This document shows positions 1-6,058 of a stretch of DNA of 10,226 bases, piece by piece; position 1 is the stretch's first letter; every line of letters starts with the position of its first letter. A program made the translations under genes and the position numbers. Below the pieces are notes generated by a model, which worked only from the letters and a program-made list of their open reading frames with translations, was not told the DNA's origin and made no database searches. The DNA is from Acidobacteriaceae bacterium (lineage in GTDB: Bacteria > Acidobacteriota > Terriglobia > Terriglobales > Acidobacteriaceae), in the NCBI GenBank assembly GCA_027364815.1, contig DAHXOQ010000082.1, positions 1-10,226 of the forward strand, written 5' to 3'.

Positions 1-666
1 GGCGACGTGCACCCGATTACGGTGTTGCAAGCCGGCCCATGCGTTGTGACGCAGCTCAAGACGGTTTTGAAGGATGGTTACGACGCGGCCCAGATCGGAT
101 TCGTTGAATTCGTGAAGGCCTCGAACCTGACCAAGCCCGAGAAGGGCCACCTGGCCAAGACTGAAGCTCCTCCGATGCGCGAATTGCGCGAGGTTGCTCT
201 TGAAGCGGAGAAGGACGGCGATGTGGGCGTCAAGGCCGGCGATCGCGTTCTGGTTGATCTTTTTCAGGATGTAAAGTTTGTTGACGTGATTGGAACTTCG
301 AAGGGCCGCGGATTTGCAGGCGTTGTACGCCGCCACGGTTTCGGAGGCGGTCCCAAGTCACACGGTCACATGTTCCAGGTGCAGGGTTCAATCGGCGCAT
401 CGAGTTTCCCGTCGCGTGTTTTTCCAGGGCAGCGTATGCCGGGTCACATGGGCGTTGACCAGGTCACGGTGCGCAATCTGCGCATTCGCGGCATCGATAT
501 TGAAGAGAACCTGATCATGGTTGAGGGCGCGGTACCGGGCTCGCGCGATGGTTATGTGCTCATCTCGAAGGCCAAGACTCCACCGCGCGAGCGTCGTGGA
601 TTCGCCGGCAGCGGCACAGTTGATCCGTTGAAGGCTTCGAAGAAAGCAATGGCCAAGAAAAAGTAG
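1..666 (+). CDS. rplC: 50S ribosomal protein L3 (5' partial)
   Basis: L3 is an early-assembling 23S rRNA binding protein whose central loop reaches toward the peptidyl-transferase centre. The reading frame is open from the first base of the window. It begins inside the family's N-terminal barrel with G-D-V-H-P-I-T-V-L-Q-A-G-P, so the start codon lies upstream; the GTG at 7 is an internal valine. The core signature is clear: GTSKGRGFAGVVRRHGF, then GGPKSHG, then SIGASSFPSRVFPGQRMPGHMG around 388-453. A Lys-rich C-terminus ends at TAG 664-666. The usual Gln of the loop (Gln150 in E. coli, methylated by PrmB) is His here, at 445-447, as I recall for many other bacteria. rplC stands between rpsJ (outside) and rplD, its usual place. 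Identity is certain; only the 5' end is missing. Confidence 0.98.
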   Translation, partial: GDVHPITVLQAGPCVVTQLKTVLKDGYDAAQIGFVEFVKASNLTKPEKGHLAKTEAPPMRELREVALEAEKDGDVGVKAGDRVLVDLFQDVKFVDVIGTSKGRGFAGVVRRHGFGGGPKSHGHMFQVQGSIGASSFPSRVFPGQRMPGHMGVDQVTVRNLRIRGIDIEENLIMVEGAVPGSRDGYVLISKAKTPPRERRGFAGSGTVDPLKASKKAMAKKK

Positions 667-793
667 CACCTGCGGTGCGGCCAGCGGCGCCTTGCGGCGC
701 TGAAGTGAATTGGGTAAAAGCGCCTTCGGGCGCAGTAACGAATTGAAGACGCTGAGCAATTTCAAATTGTTGAGCGATCGAAAGAAGAAGACG
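667..793 (+). other. rplC-rplD intercistronic region with three potential hairpins
   Basis: These 127 bp contain no gene. Three self-complementary segments follow each other. The first, 682-702, pairs CAGCG with CGCTG and continues CGC/GCG after one mismatch. The second, 720-733, is the perfect stem GCGCC-TTCG-GGCGC. The third, 757-769, is the AT-rich palindrome CAATTT-C-AAATTG. None is followed by a T-run, so they do not look like intrinsic terminators. The ribosome binding site for rplD just downstream is weak (purine-rich AAAGAAGAAG, no GGAG). A role in mRNA processing or translational control of rplD is inference only. Confidence 0.6.
720..733 (+). promoter_or_regulatory. Perfect UUCG-tetraloop hairpin upstream of rplD
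   Basis: GCGCC at 720-724 pairs perfectly with GGCGC at 729-733 around TTCG at 725-728. This is the C(UUCG)G type of exceptionally stable RNA tetraloop. It lies 60 nt before the rplD start. It lacks a downstream U-tract, so a processing, protection or attenuation role is more plausible than termination. The function is not known. Confidence 0.55.
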
Positions 794-1465
794 ATGGCAA
801 AAGTTGACGTAGTAAATCTCGAAGGCAAGAAGGTTGGCACGGTGGAACTCGCCGATGCTGTCTTTGCCCCCGAGCAGGTGAACGAGGCGCTCCTTTGGGA
901 GGCGGTGAAGCACTACCGTGCGAGCCTGCGTCAGGGTACGGCCGCGACCAAGACGCGAAAGTCGGTTTCGGGTGCCGGTAAGAAGCTTTGGAAGCAGAAG
1001 GGCACGGGCCGCGCACGTATCGGTTCGGTGCGCTCACCTCTCTGGCGCCACGGCTACACGGTTCACGGACCTCAGCCGCGCAGCTACGATTACGCTTTCC
1101 CGCGGAAGAAGCTTCTCGGCGCATTGCGTGCCGCACTGGCTTCGAAGCTCGCCGACGGCAAGTTGACGGTTGTTGACTCGCTCGAACTCAAGGATGCGAA
1201 GACGAAGCTCTATCGCGCAGCTCTGGATAAGTTGGATGTGACGCGCACGGCACTGATCGTCGAGAGCGGCAAGGAGCTGACCAAGGCGTTGCTGCTTGGT
1301 TCGCGCAATCTCAAGGGTGTTGAGCTGGTTTTGAACAACGAGGTTCACCCTTACGATCTTCTGCGCTACGAGCGTGCGATTTTCTCGAAGGCCGCCATTG
1401 AGCAGCTCGGCGAGACGCTCATCAAGACGGTTTCAAAGCGCAAGCTTGAAAAGGAGGTCGCATAA
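794..1465 (+). CDS. rplD: 50S ribosomal protein L4
   Basis: L4 binds domain I of 23S rRNA, and its extended loop lines the constriction of the exit tunnel. In E. coli it also represses its own S10 operon. The product is 223 residues, slightly longer than the ~201 residues of E. coli. The tunnel loop is visible as LWKQKGTGRARIGS at about residues 65-78, followed by RSPLWRHGYTVHGPQPRSY. I chose ATG 794 (MAKVDVVNLEGKKVG), which matches the family N-terminus; a TTG at 710 is in frame, but the 28 residues it would add look unrelated. The Shine-Dalgarno sequence is weak. The TAA overlaps the ATG of rplW by one base (TAATG), which implies translational coupling. Whether L4 autoregulates here cannot be seen, because the rpsJ leader is outside the window. 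Confidence 0.98.
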   Translation: MAKVDVVNLEGKKVGTVELADAVFAPEQVNEALLWEAVKHYRASLRQGTAATKTRKSVSGAGKKLWKQKGTGRARIGSVRSPLWRHGYTVHGPQPRSYDYAFPRKKLLGALRAALASKLADGKLTVVDSLELKDAKTKLYRAALDKLDVTRTALIVESGKELTKALLLGSRNLKGVELVLNNEVHPYDLLRYERAIFSKAAIEQLGETLIKTVSKRKLEKEVA

Positions 1466-1758
1466 TGCCGACAATATTCACGACCATTCGTCGCCCTCTG
1501 ATTACGGAAAAGGGTTTGGCGGTCAAGGAGACTCAGGGGACGCTGGTTTTCGACGTTGCTCCCGAGGCCACCAAGACCGAAGTCAAGCAGGCTGTTGAGG
1601 CTCTTTTCAAGGTGAAGGTCGCTGCGGTTCGCACGGCCAATGTCCTCGGCAAGGAACGCCGCCGCGGCCAGTACACCGGATTCAAGCCTGATTGGAAGAA
1701 GGCTTACGTCAAGCTCAAGGCCGGAGAAAAACTGCCGGAGTATGTGAGCAACCTCTAA
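1465..1758 (+). CDS. rplW: 50S ribosomal protein L23
   Basis: L23 sits at the mouth of the exit tunnel and is the docking site for trigger factor and SRP. The product is 97 residues, a normal length. It opens with TTIRRPLITEKG, matching the family's 'I..P.iTEK' start. It ends with the typical loop and strand VRTANVLGKERRRGQYTG then FKPDWKKAYVKLKAGE. A strong Shine-Dalgarno AAGGAGGT lies at 1451-1458, inside the end of rplD, 6 nt before the ATG. The start overlaps the rplD stop by one base. The 176 bp that follow before rplB are non-coding. Confidence 0.98.
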   Translation: MPTIFTTIRRPLITEKGLAVKETQGTLVFDVAPEATKTEVKQAVEALFKVKVAAVRTANVLGKERRRGQYTGFKPDWKKAYVKLKAGEKLPEYVSNL

Positions 1759-1934
1759 GCAGAGGAAGCCTGCAGCCAGTAGTTGCCAGTAACAAACTGC
1801 TGCTACGGGCTCAAATGAGATGGATTATCGGAGTCAGGCGCAGAGTGAAGCGCCGAATCTCCGGAGAAAACTGAGAGTGGGCCAGGCCTGAAGCGGAACA
1901 AAAGCTGGCTGGACACTTTCGAGGACAGAAGACA
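1759..1934 (+). other. rplW-rplB intercistronic region
   Basis: These 176 bp hold no credible gene. Two potential structures are visible. At 1779-1806 the sequence contains GTAG...CAGT-AACAA-ACTG...CTAC, with two heptamer-like units (TAGTTGC, CAGTAAC) resembling the intergenic repeats elsewhere in the window. At 1829-1863 a nested stem pairs CGGAG with CTCCG and, inside it, GGCGC with GCGCC. The rplB ribosome binding site (GAGGA at 1921-1925) follows. No promoter is convincing. Confidence 0.5.
1829..1863 (+). other. Nested stem-loop between rplW and rplB
   Basis: CGGAG (1829-1833) pairs with CTCCG (1859-1863). Inside, GGCGC (1837-1841) pairs with GCGCC (1850-1854) around an 8-nt loop. The two 5-bp stems are separated by a 3/4-nt internal loop. 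There is no T-run after it. It may be an mRNA structure of unknown role. Confidence 0.4.
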
Positions 1935-2759
1935 ATGGCAATCAAGACATTCAGACCGATTACGCCGACCCTGCGCTTCAAGACCGCGCTGGTCAACGAC
2001 GACCTGACGACGTCGAAGCCGCACAAGCCGCTGCTCTCGATCCGCAAGCGGACGGGTGGACGGCGCAACGCGGGCGATTTGACGATTCGTCACCATGGTG
2101 GCGGTCACAAGCGCCAACTGCGATTGATCGATTTCAAGCGTGACAAGTACGGGATACCGGGCAAGGTTGCGACGATTGAATACGATCCGGGCCGCTCGGC
2201 GCGCATCGCGCTGATCAGCTATGCTGACGGCGAGAAGCGCTACATCCTTCAGCCTGTGGGACTCAAGGTCGGTCAGACGATCAGCTCCGGTCCCGAGGCC
2301 GATATTCTGATTGGCAACTCACTGCCGCTCAAGAACATTCCTTCCGGTACGACGGTTCATGCAATTGAGCTCCGCCCCGGCAAGGGCGCGCAGCTGGCCC
2401 GTTCGGCCGGCGCGCAGGCACAGCTCGTAGCCAAGGAAGGCGATTACGCGCTTCTGAAGCTGCCCTCGGGCGAGACCCGCAAGGTTCTAGTCGAGTGCAT
2501 GGCGACGATTGGCCAGGTCGGCAACACGGATCACGAAAACGTTTCGATTGGCAAGGCCGGACGCAACCGCTGGAAGGGCATTCGCCCGACCAACCGCGGC
2601 GTCTCGATGAACCCTGTTGATCACCCGCACGGCGGCGGCGAGGGCAAGACTTCCGGCGGCCGTCACCCGGTTACCCCATGGGGCCAGCCAACGCGCGGCT
2701 ACAAGACACGCAACAACAAGCGGACAGACGCCTTCATCGTCACCCGCAAGACGAAGTAG
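1935..2759 (+). CDS. rplB: 50S ribosomal protein L2
   Basis: L2 is a primary 23S rRNA binder needed for subunit association and peptidyl-transferase activity. The length, 274 residues, is standard (E. coli 273). The N-terminus MAIKTFRPITPTLRF is typical. It is followed by LLSIRKRTGGRRNAGDLTIR and HHGGGHKRQLRLIDFKRDK, the OB-fold domain. The C-terminal signature MNPVDHPHGGGEG lies around residues 224-237 and carries the conserved His near residue 230. It ends with HPVTPWGQPTRGYKTRNNK. The start follows a GAGGA site with a 9-nt spacer. rpsS begins 15 bp downstream. Nothing unusual. Confidence 0.99.
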   Translation: MAIKTFRPITPTLRFKTALVNDDLTTSKPHKPLLSIRKRTGGRRNAGDLTIRHHGGGHKRQLRLIDFKRDKYGIPGKVATIEYDPGRSARIALISYADGEKRYILQPVGLKVGQTISSGPEADILIGNSLPLKNIPSGTTVHAIELRPGKGAQLARSAGAQAQLVAKEGDYALLKLPSGETRKVLVECMATIGQVGNTDHENVSIGKAGRNRWKGIRPTNRGVSMNPVDHPHGGGEGKTSGGRHPVTPWGQPTRGYKTRNNKRTDAFIVTRKTK

Positions 2760-2774
2760 AGGCAAGGGAGATTT

Positions 2775-3062
2775 ATGGCACGTTCAACGAAAAAAGGCCC
2801 GTTTGTGGATACGCACCTCACCGTGAAGATTGAGGTGCTCAACAAGGCCAACGACAAGAAGGTTGTGAAGCCCTGGTCGCGCCGTTCGACGATCTTCCCA
2901 GAGTTTGTGGGGCACACGATCGCCGTTCACAATGGCAAGAAGTTCATACCTGTCTACGTGACCGAGAATATGGTCGGCCACAAGCTGGGTGAATTTTCCC
3001 TGACGCGCACGTTCAAGGGGCACACGGCGAAGTCGGCCGAAGCGGGCGCAAAGCCAATGTAA
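2775..3062 (+). CDS. rpsS: 30S ribosomal protein S19
   Basis: S19 sits in the 30S head, pairs with S13 and contacts A-site tRNA. The product has 95 residues, the usual length. The hallmark sequence is complete: MARSTKKGPFVDTHL, VVKPWSRRSTIFPEFVGHT, then NGKKFIPVYVTENMVGHKLG and GEFSLTRTFKGH. Pro replaces the more usual Thr in 'VKTWSRRS', and Ser-Leu replaces 'AP' in 'GEFAPTRTF'; both are minor substitutions. The ribosome binding site is AAGGGAGA (2764-2771). A 129-bp spacer separates it from rplV. Confidence 0.99.
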   Translation: MARSTKKGPFVDTHLTVKIEVLNKANDKKVVKPWSRRSTIFPEFVGHTIAVHNGKKFIPVYVTENMVGHKLGEFSLTRTFKGHTAKSAEAGAKPM

Positions 3063-3146
3063 GTCGGCTTGAACCTGGGGCAGGCGAAGACGTGATGGAA
3101 CTGGACGTTATCGAATGCTGAGGGCAAAAAGCGGAGAGAATCTGGT

Positions 3147-3167
3147 GGCGGCTCAAACGAGCTTGCC
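3147..3167 (+). other. Stem-loop upstream of rplV
   Basis: GGCGGCTC (3147-3154) pairs with GAGC-T-(T)-GCC (3159-3167) around an AAAC loop. The stem has one G-U pair and one bulged base. It lies in the otherwise empty rpsS-rplV spacer, 24 nt before the rplV start and just before its ribosome binding site (AGGAAGG, 3178-3184). Its position could influence rplV initiation, but that is inference. Confidence 0.4.
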
Positions 3168-3191
3168 TGTAGAGATTAGGAAGGCAAAGAG

Positions 3192-3734
3192 ATGGCAGTA
3201 GCGACGAAGAAGAAGAAGAATGCAGCGAGCGCCGTGCGCGAGTATCGCGCCGAGGCCCGGTTCCAGCGTGTGTCGCCGCAAAAGGCGCGCCTGGTTCTGG
3301 AATTGATCAAGGGCCGTGGAGTTCAGGAGGCGCTGGAAACAGCCGCTTTCACGAAGAAGCGCATCGCGCCGGTGATCAAGAAGCTTTTGACCTCGGCGAT
3401 CGATAACGCGCGTTATGTTTCGGGCGAGCAGGGTGTTGATGTTGATGTGGACGATCTCTACGTCAAGTCGGCCATTGCGAACGAGGGCCCGCGCATGAAG
3501 CGCATCCGTCCCGCGCCCATGGGACGCGCCTTCCGGTACCAGCGTCGTTTGTGCCACATCATCATCTCGGTTGCCGAGCGCAATGCGAAGGCTGATCTGG
3601 TTACGCGTGTTGATGACGCACCGGCAGTAGTTGAAGGCAAGAAGCCGGCGGCGAAGAAGGCTGCTCCGGCGAAGAAGGCCCTAGCGAAATCGGCACCCGC
3701 GAAGAAAGCTGCAGCGAAGAAGGCTGCGAAGTAG
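3192..3734 (+). CDS. rplV: 50S ribosomal protein L22 with long Lys/Ala/Pro tail
   Basis: L22 binds all 23S rRNA domains, and its long beta-hairpin lines the exit tunnel beside L4. The product is 180 residues against about 110 in E. coli. The core runs from about residue 16 (REYRAEARFQRVSPQKARLV) to about 133, including the hairpin GPRMKRIRPAPMGRAFRYQR at 99-118. The hairpin tip reads RPAPMGRA where E. coli has MPRAKGRA. From about residue 149 (3636 onward) the protein is a low-complexity tail of KKPAAKKAAPAKK-type repeats, like the tails of H1-like proteins. It is basic and presumably disordered. A shorter Lys-rich stretch (KKKK at residues 6-9) precedes the core. ATG 3192 follows AGGAAGG. 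Identity is certain; the tail's role is unknown. Confidence 0.98.
   Translation: MAVATKKKKNAASAVREYRAEARFQRVSPQKARLVLELIKGRGVQEALETAAFTKKRIAPVIKKLLTSAIDNARYVSGEQGVDVDVDDLYVKSAIANEGPRMKRIRPAPMGRAFRYQRRLCHIIISVAERNAKADLVTRVDDAPAVVEGKKPAAKKAAPAKKALAKSAPAKKAAAKKAAK
3636..3731 (+). repeat. Low-complexity coding repeat: Lys/Ala/Pro tail of L22
   Basis: This stretch encodes L22 residues 149-180, built from near-repeats of GCGAAGAAG and related codons that give (P/A)AKKA units. It is the coding source of the extended basic tail. Such repeats can change in copy number by slippage, so tail length may differ between close relatives. Confidence 0.8.
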
Positions 3735-3744
3735 TTTTTAACTG

Positions 3745-3759
3745 GCCGAGTTTTTCGGC
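3745..3759 (+). other. Small hairpin in rplV-rpsC spacer
   Basis: GCCGA (3745-3749) pairs with TCGGC (3755-3759) around GTTTT. The T-run is in the loop, not after the stem, so this is not an intrinsic terminator. It lies 10 nt after the rplV stop codon, in a 105-bp spacer that otherwise holds only the rpsC ribosome binding site and an unlikely upstream in-frame start. Confidence 0.35.
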
Positions 3760-3839
3760 TGCACATTATGGCCCGCAGTTGGGGCCGACAAATGACGGAT
3801 CTGATTAACGGTCCAGAGGGTTTTGAAGGAGTTACAAGT

Positions 3840-4511
3840 ATGGGTCAGAAAGTCCATCCTTACGGATTCAGGCTCGGCGTCAACAAGCCGTGGCGTTCGC
3901 GCTGGTTCTCAGAGCGTGACTACAGCAAGATGCTGATTGAAGACATCAAGCTCAAGGCGGAGTTACGAGACAAGCTCAAGGCTGCGGGCGTCAGCTCGGT
4001 TGAGATTGAGCGTCCGGGCAACAAGCTTCGCTTCCTGATCCGCACCGCGCGTCCGGGCATCATCATCGGCCGCAAGGGCGCGGAGATTGAGAAGCTCAAG
4101 ACGGAGCTGGGCAAGCGCACGAACCGTGATGTCTTCATCGACATCATCGAGGTGAACAAGCCCGAGCTCGACGCACAGCTGGTCAGCGAGAACATCGCTC
4201 TGCAGCTGGAGAAGCGCGTCAGCTTCCGTCGCGCGATGCGCAAGAGCGTTGATTCGGCGCTGCGCTTCGGCTGCAAGGGAATCAAGGTTCGCGTCTCGGG
4301 CCGTTTGAACGGCAACGAAATCGCCCGCTCCGAGTGGTATCTGCAGGGACGTCTGCCGCTGCACACGCTGCGCGCCGATATCGATTACGGCTTCAGCGAA
4401 GCGGAAACCACGTACGGCATCATCGGTGTGAAGACGTGGATCTATCGCGGAGACATCTACGAGCAGAAGCGTCGCCAGGTGCCCGCGGTTGCCGGAACGA
4501 GCGTATTTTAA
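3840..4511 (+). CDS. rpsC: 30S ribosomal protein S3
   Basis: S3 forms part of the mRNA entry channel and helicase on the 30S head. The product has 223 residues (E. coli 233). It starts MGQKVHPYGFRLGVNKPW, the family N-terminus. The type II KH domain carries the GxxG loop in IIIGRKG at residues 74-80. The C-terminal domain has GRLNGNEIARSEWYLQGRLP (154-173), then LHTLRADIDYG. ATG 3840 is preceded by a strong GAAGGAG (3825-3831) at an 8-nt spacing. In-frame ATGs at 3768 and 3792 would add 24 or 16 residues with no family match, so they are rejected as starts. A heptamer repeat begins 2 nt after the stop. Confidence 0.98.
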   Translation: MGQKVHPYGFRLGVNKPWRSRWFSERDYSKMLIEDIKLKAELRDKLKAAGVSSVEIERPGNKLRFLIRTARPGIIIGRKGAEIEKLKTELGKRTNRDVFIDIIEVNKPELDAQLVSENIALQLEKRVSFRRAMRKSVDSALRFGCKGIKVRVSGRLNGNEIARSEWYLQGRLPLHTLRADIDYGFSEAETTYGIIGVKTWIYRGDIYEQKRRQVPAVAGTSVF

Positions 4512-4513
4512 AT

Positions 4514-4566
4514 AGTTGTCAGTCACAGGTACGAGCTGGGAACTGAGAACTGAAAACTGAGAACTG
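4514..4566. repeat. Heptamer inverted-repeat element, rpsC-rplP spacer
   Basis: The right half is four 7-bp units in register from 4535 (GCTGGGA, then ACTGAGA, ACTGAAA and ACTGAGA) ending in ACTG at 4566. The left arm AGTTGTCAGT (4514-4523) is complementary at 9 of 10 positions to ACTGAGAACT, which occurs twice (4542-4551 and 4556-4565). The 12-mer ACTGAGAACTGA (4542-4553) recurs as its exact reverse complement at 8697-8708 and 8704-8715, in the rplF-rplR element. The element starts 2 nt after the rpsC stop. A T6 run (4567-4572) follows, but rplP continues the operon, so termination is unlikely. Confidence 0.75.
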
Positions 4567-4587
4567 TTTTTTAAGAGGGATTTCGTT

Positions 4588-5028
4588 ATGTTGCAGCCAA
4601 AGAAAGTTAAGTTTCGCAAGCAGCAGAAGGGCAAGATGCGCGGCAAGGCATGGCGCGGGTCGAGCATTTCATTCGGCGAATTTGGATTGAAGGTCATGGA
4701 GTGCGGCTACATTACGGACCGCCAGATTGAGGCGAGCCGTATTGCGATGACGCGTTTCATCAAGCGTGGCGGCAAGATCTGGCTGCGTCTCTTCCCGGAC
4801 AAGCCGATCACCAAGAAGCCGGCCGAAGTTCGAATGGGATCTGGCAAGGGCGCACTGGACCATTGGGTTGCAGTGGTCAAGCCGGGCAAGATTCTCTTTG
4901 AGATGGAAGGCGTGACGCAGGAAATGGCTCGCGAAGCCATGCGCCTGGCATCGAACAAGCTGCCTCTGCGCACCAAGTTTGTCATGCGCCCAGGGGTTGT
5001 GAAGACAGAAGCCGTCAAGGCCAAGTAG
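4588..5028 (+). CDS. rplP: 50S ribosomal protein L16
   Basis: L16 lies near the A site and helps position aminoacyl-tRNA; it is a late assembly protein. The product has 146 residues, about ten more than usual, from a short Lys/Ala C-terminus. It opens MLQPKKVKFRKQQKGKMRG. It contains IEASRIAMTRFIKRGGKIW (47-65) and VRMGSGKGALDHWVAVVKPG (81-100). Arg82 corresponds to the Arg that is hydroxylated in E. coli L16. The start uses an AGAGGGA site (4574-4580). The upstream spacer carries a heptamer repeat element. Confidence 0.99.
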   Translation: MLQPKKVKFRKQQKGKMRGKAWRGSSISFGEFGLKVMECGYITDRQIEASRIAMTRFIKRGGKIWLRLFPDKPITKKPAEVRMGSGKGALDHWVAVVKPGKILFEMEGVTQEMAREAMRLASNKLPLRTKFVMRPGVVKTEAVKAK

Positions 5029-5099
5029 TTCGGGCAGGAAATTTTGCAGGAAAATGAATCGGCGGGCTAGATGCTCACCGGACTGAAGAGAGAAAAGAA

Positions 5100-5309
5100 A
5101 TGGAACTGACCAAGATTCGCAATTTGAGCGATGAGCAACTGGTGACAGAGCAGAAGCAGGCTGCGGAGAAACTTTTCCGCCTGCGCTTTCAGCTCTCGCT
5201 GGGGCAGAACGATGGCGTGAAGATGATTCGCGAACTCAAGAAAGACATCGCCCGCATCAAGACGGTGGCTCGCGAGCGTGAACTCACAGCCGCAAAGGGA
5301 GGCAGCTAA
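5100..5309 (+). CDS. rpmC: 50S ribosomal protein L29
   Basis: L29 is a small two-helix protein next to L23 at the exit-tunnel mouth. The product has 69 residues, normal for the family. It reads MELTKIRNLSDEQLVTEQ, then EKLFRLRFQLSLGQN and ELKKDIARIKTVARERE, matching the two helices. Its ribosome binding site is only purine-rich (AAGAGAGAAAAG). The TAA overlaps the rpsQ ATG by one base. The 71-bp spacer before it contains nothing recognisable. Confidence 0.98.
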   Translation: MELTKIRNLSDEQLVTEQKQAAEKLFRLRFQLSLGQNDGVKMIRELKKDIARIKTVARERELTAAKGGS

Positions 5310-5644
5310 TGACGGAAGCAACGAAGGCAGCAACACCTGAAGCAGTCGGCGCGCGCCGCAACGAGAAGGTGGGCGAAGTGGTTTCGACCAAGATGCAGAA
5401 GACCATTGTGGTCGAGGTCGAGATGCGCAAGGCTCATCCGAAGTACAAGCGGATTGTGAAGAGCTCAAAGAAGTTTTACGCCCACGACGAGCAGAACTCG
5501 GCCCGTGTCGGCGACGTGGTCCGCATCCGCGAGACCCGGCCCTTGAGCAAGCTCAAGCGCTGGACTCTTGAAGAGATTGTGCGCCGGTCATCGATTGTTC
5601 ACATCGACGAATCCGTCGTGCTTGACACGCAGGTAGCGCGCTAG
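5309..5644 (+). CDS. rpsQ: 30S ribosomal protein S17, extended at both ends
   Basis: S17 is an OB-fold primary binder of 16S rRNA in the 30S body. The product has 111 residues against 84 in E. coli. The core is clear: VGEVVSTKMQKTIVVEVE (21-38) and GDVVRIRETRPLSKLKRWTL (68-87). An Ala/Glu-rich N-terminal extension of about 17 residues precedes the core, and about 20 residues (RRSSIVHIDESVVLD...) follow it. The ATG at 5309 overlaps the rpmC stop (TAATG) and has AAGGGAGG (5296-5303) upstream, so the extended N-terminus is probably real. This is the last gene of the S10-type half; rplN follows after 42 bp. Confidence 0.98.
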   Translation: MTEATKAATPEAVGARRNEKVGEVVSTKMQKTIVVEVEMRKAHPKYKRIVKSSKKFYAHDEQNSARVGDVVRIRETRPLSKLKRWTLEEIVRRSSIVHIDESVVLDTQVAR

Positions 5645-5686
5645 TTGTAACGAGATTTGCCGTACCAGAAGTAAGGAGAACGAATC

Positions 5687-6058
5687 ATGGCAGTACAAAT
5701 GAGATCCATGCTCGCCGTCGCCGACAACTCAGGCGCGCGCAAGCTCCAGGTGATCCTCCCCCTCGGTGGCGGATTGGGCAAGACGGCCGGACTCGGCGAC
5801 ATAGTCACCGCGGCTGTGAAAGAAAGCTCGCCCGACGGCACAGTGAAGAAGGGCAAAGTAGTGAAGGCGGTCATCGTCCGCACGCGCAAAGAGCATCGCC
5901 GCCGTGACGGAACCTACATCCGCTTTGACGAGAACGCGGCCGTGATCATCAACGACGTCAATGAGCCGGTTGGCACACGCGTCTTTGGCCCGGTAGCCCG
6001 CGAACTGCGCGAGAAGAAGTTTTTGAAGATTGCCTCGCTTGCACCAGAGGTTGTCTAG
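5687..6058 (+). CDS. rplN: 50S ribosomal protein L14
   Basis: L14 is at the subunit interface, forms bridge B8 with 16S rRNA, and is the docking site of the silencing factor RsfS. The product has 123 residues, the standard length. Family motifs are present: MLAVADNSGARKLQVI (8-23), then VKKGKVVKAVIVRTRKE and RFDENAAVIIND, ending FGPVARELREKKFLKIASLA. The ribosome binding site TAAGGAG (5672-5678) is good. The gene usually starts the spc operon. Here only 42 bp separate it from rpsQ and I see no promoter, so it is probably read from the same transcript. Confidence 0.99.
   Translation: MAVQMRSMLAVADNSGARKLQVILPLGGGLGKTAGLGDIVTAAVKESSPDGTVKKGKVVKAVIVRTRKEHRRRDGTYIRFDENAAVIINDVNEPVGTRVFGPVARELREKKFLKIASLAPEVV

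Noticed and set aside
388..840. Long minus-strand open frames here and opposite other genes
   Set aside because: They are antisense shadows of high-GC ribosomal-protein genes with no family match.
3745..3759. Terminator between rplV and rpsC
   Set aside because: The T-run is in the loop of the hairpin, not downstream of it.
3768..3839. In-frame upstream ATG that would extend S3 by 24 residues
   Set aside because: The extra residues match nothing in S3, and the ATG at 3840 has a strong GAAGGAG at correct spacing and gives the canonical MGQKVHP start.
4515..4572. Intrinsic terminator after rpsC (stem followed by T6)
   Set aside because: The pairing is imperfect with a long loop, and the operon continues 15 bp later with rplP on the same strand; at most a partial attenuator.
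5645..5686. Promoter for a separate spc operon before rplN
   Set aside because: Only 42 bp and no plausible -35/-10 pair; the sequence is mostly the rplN ribosome binding region.
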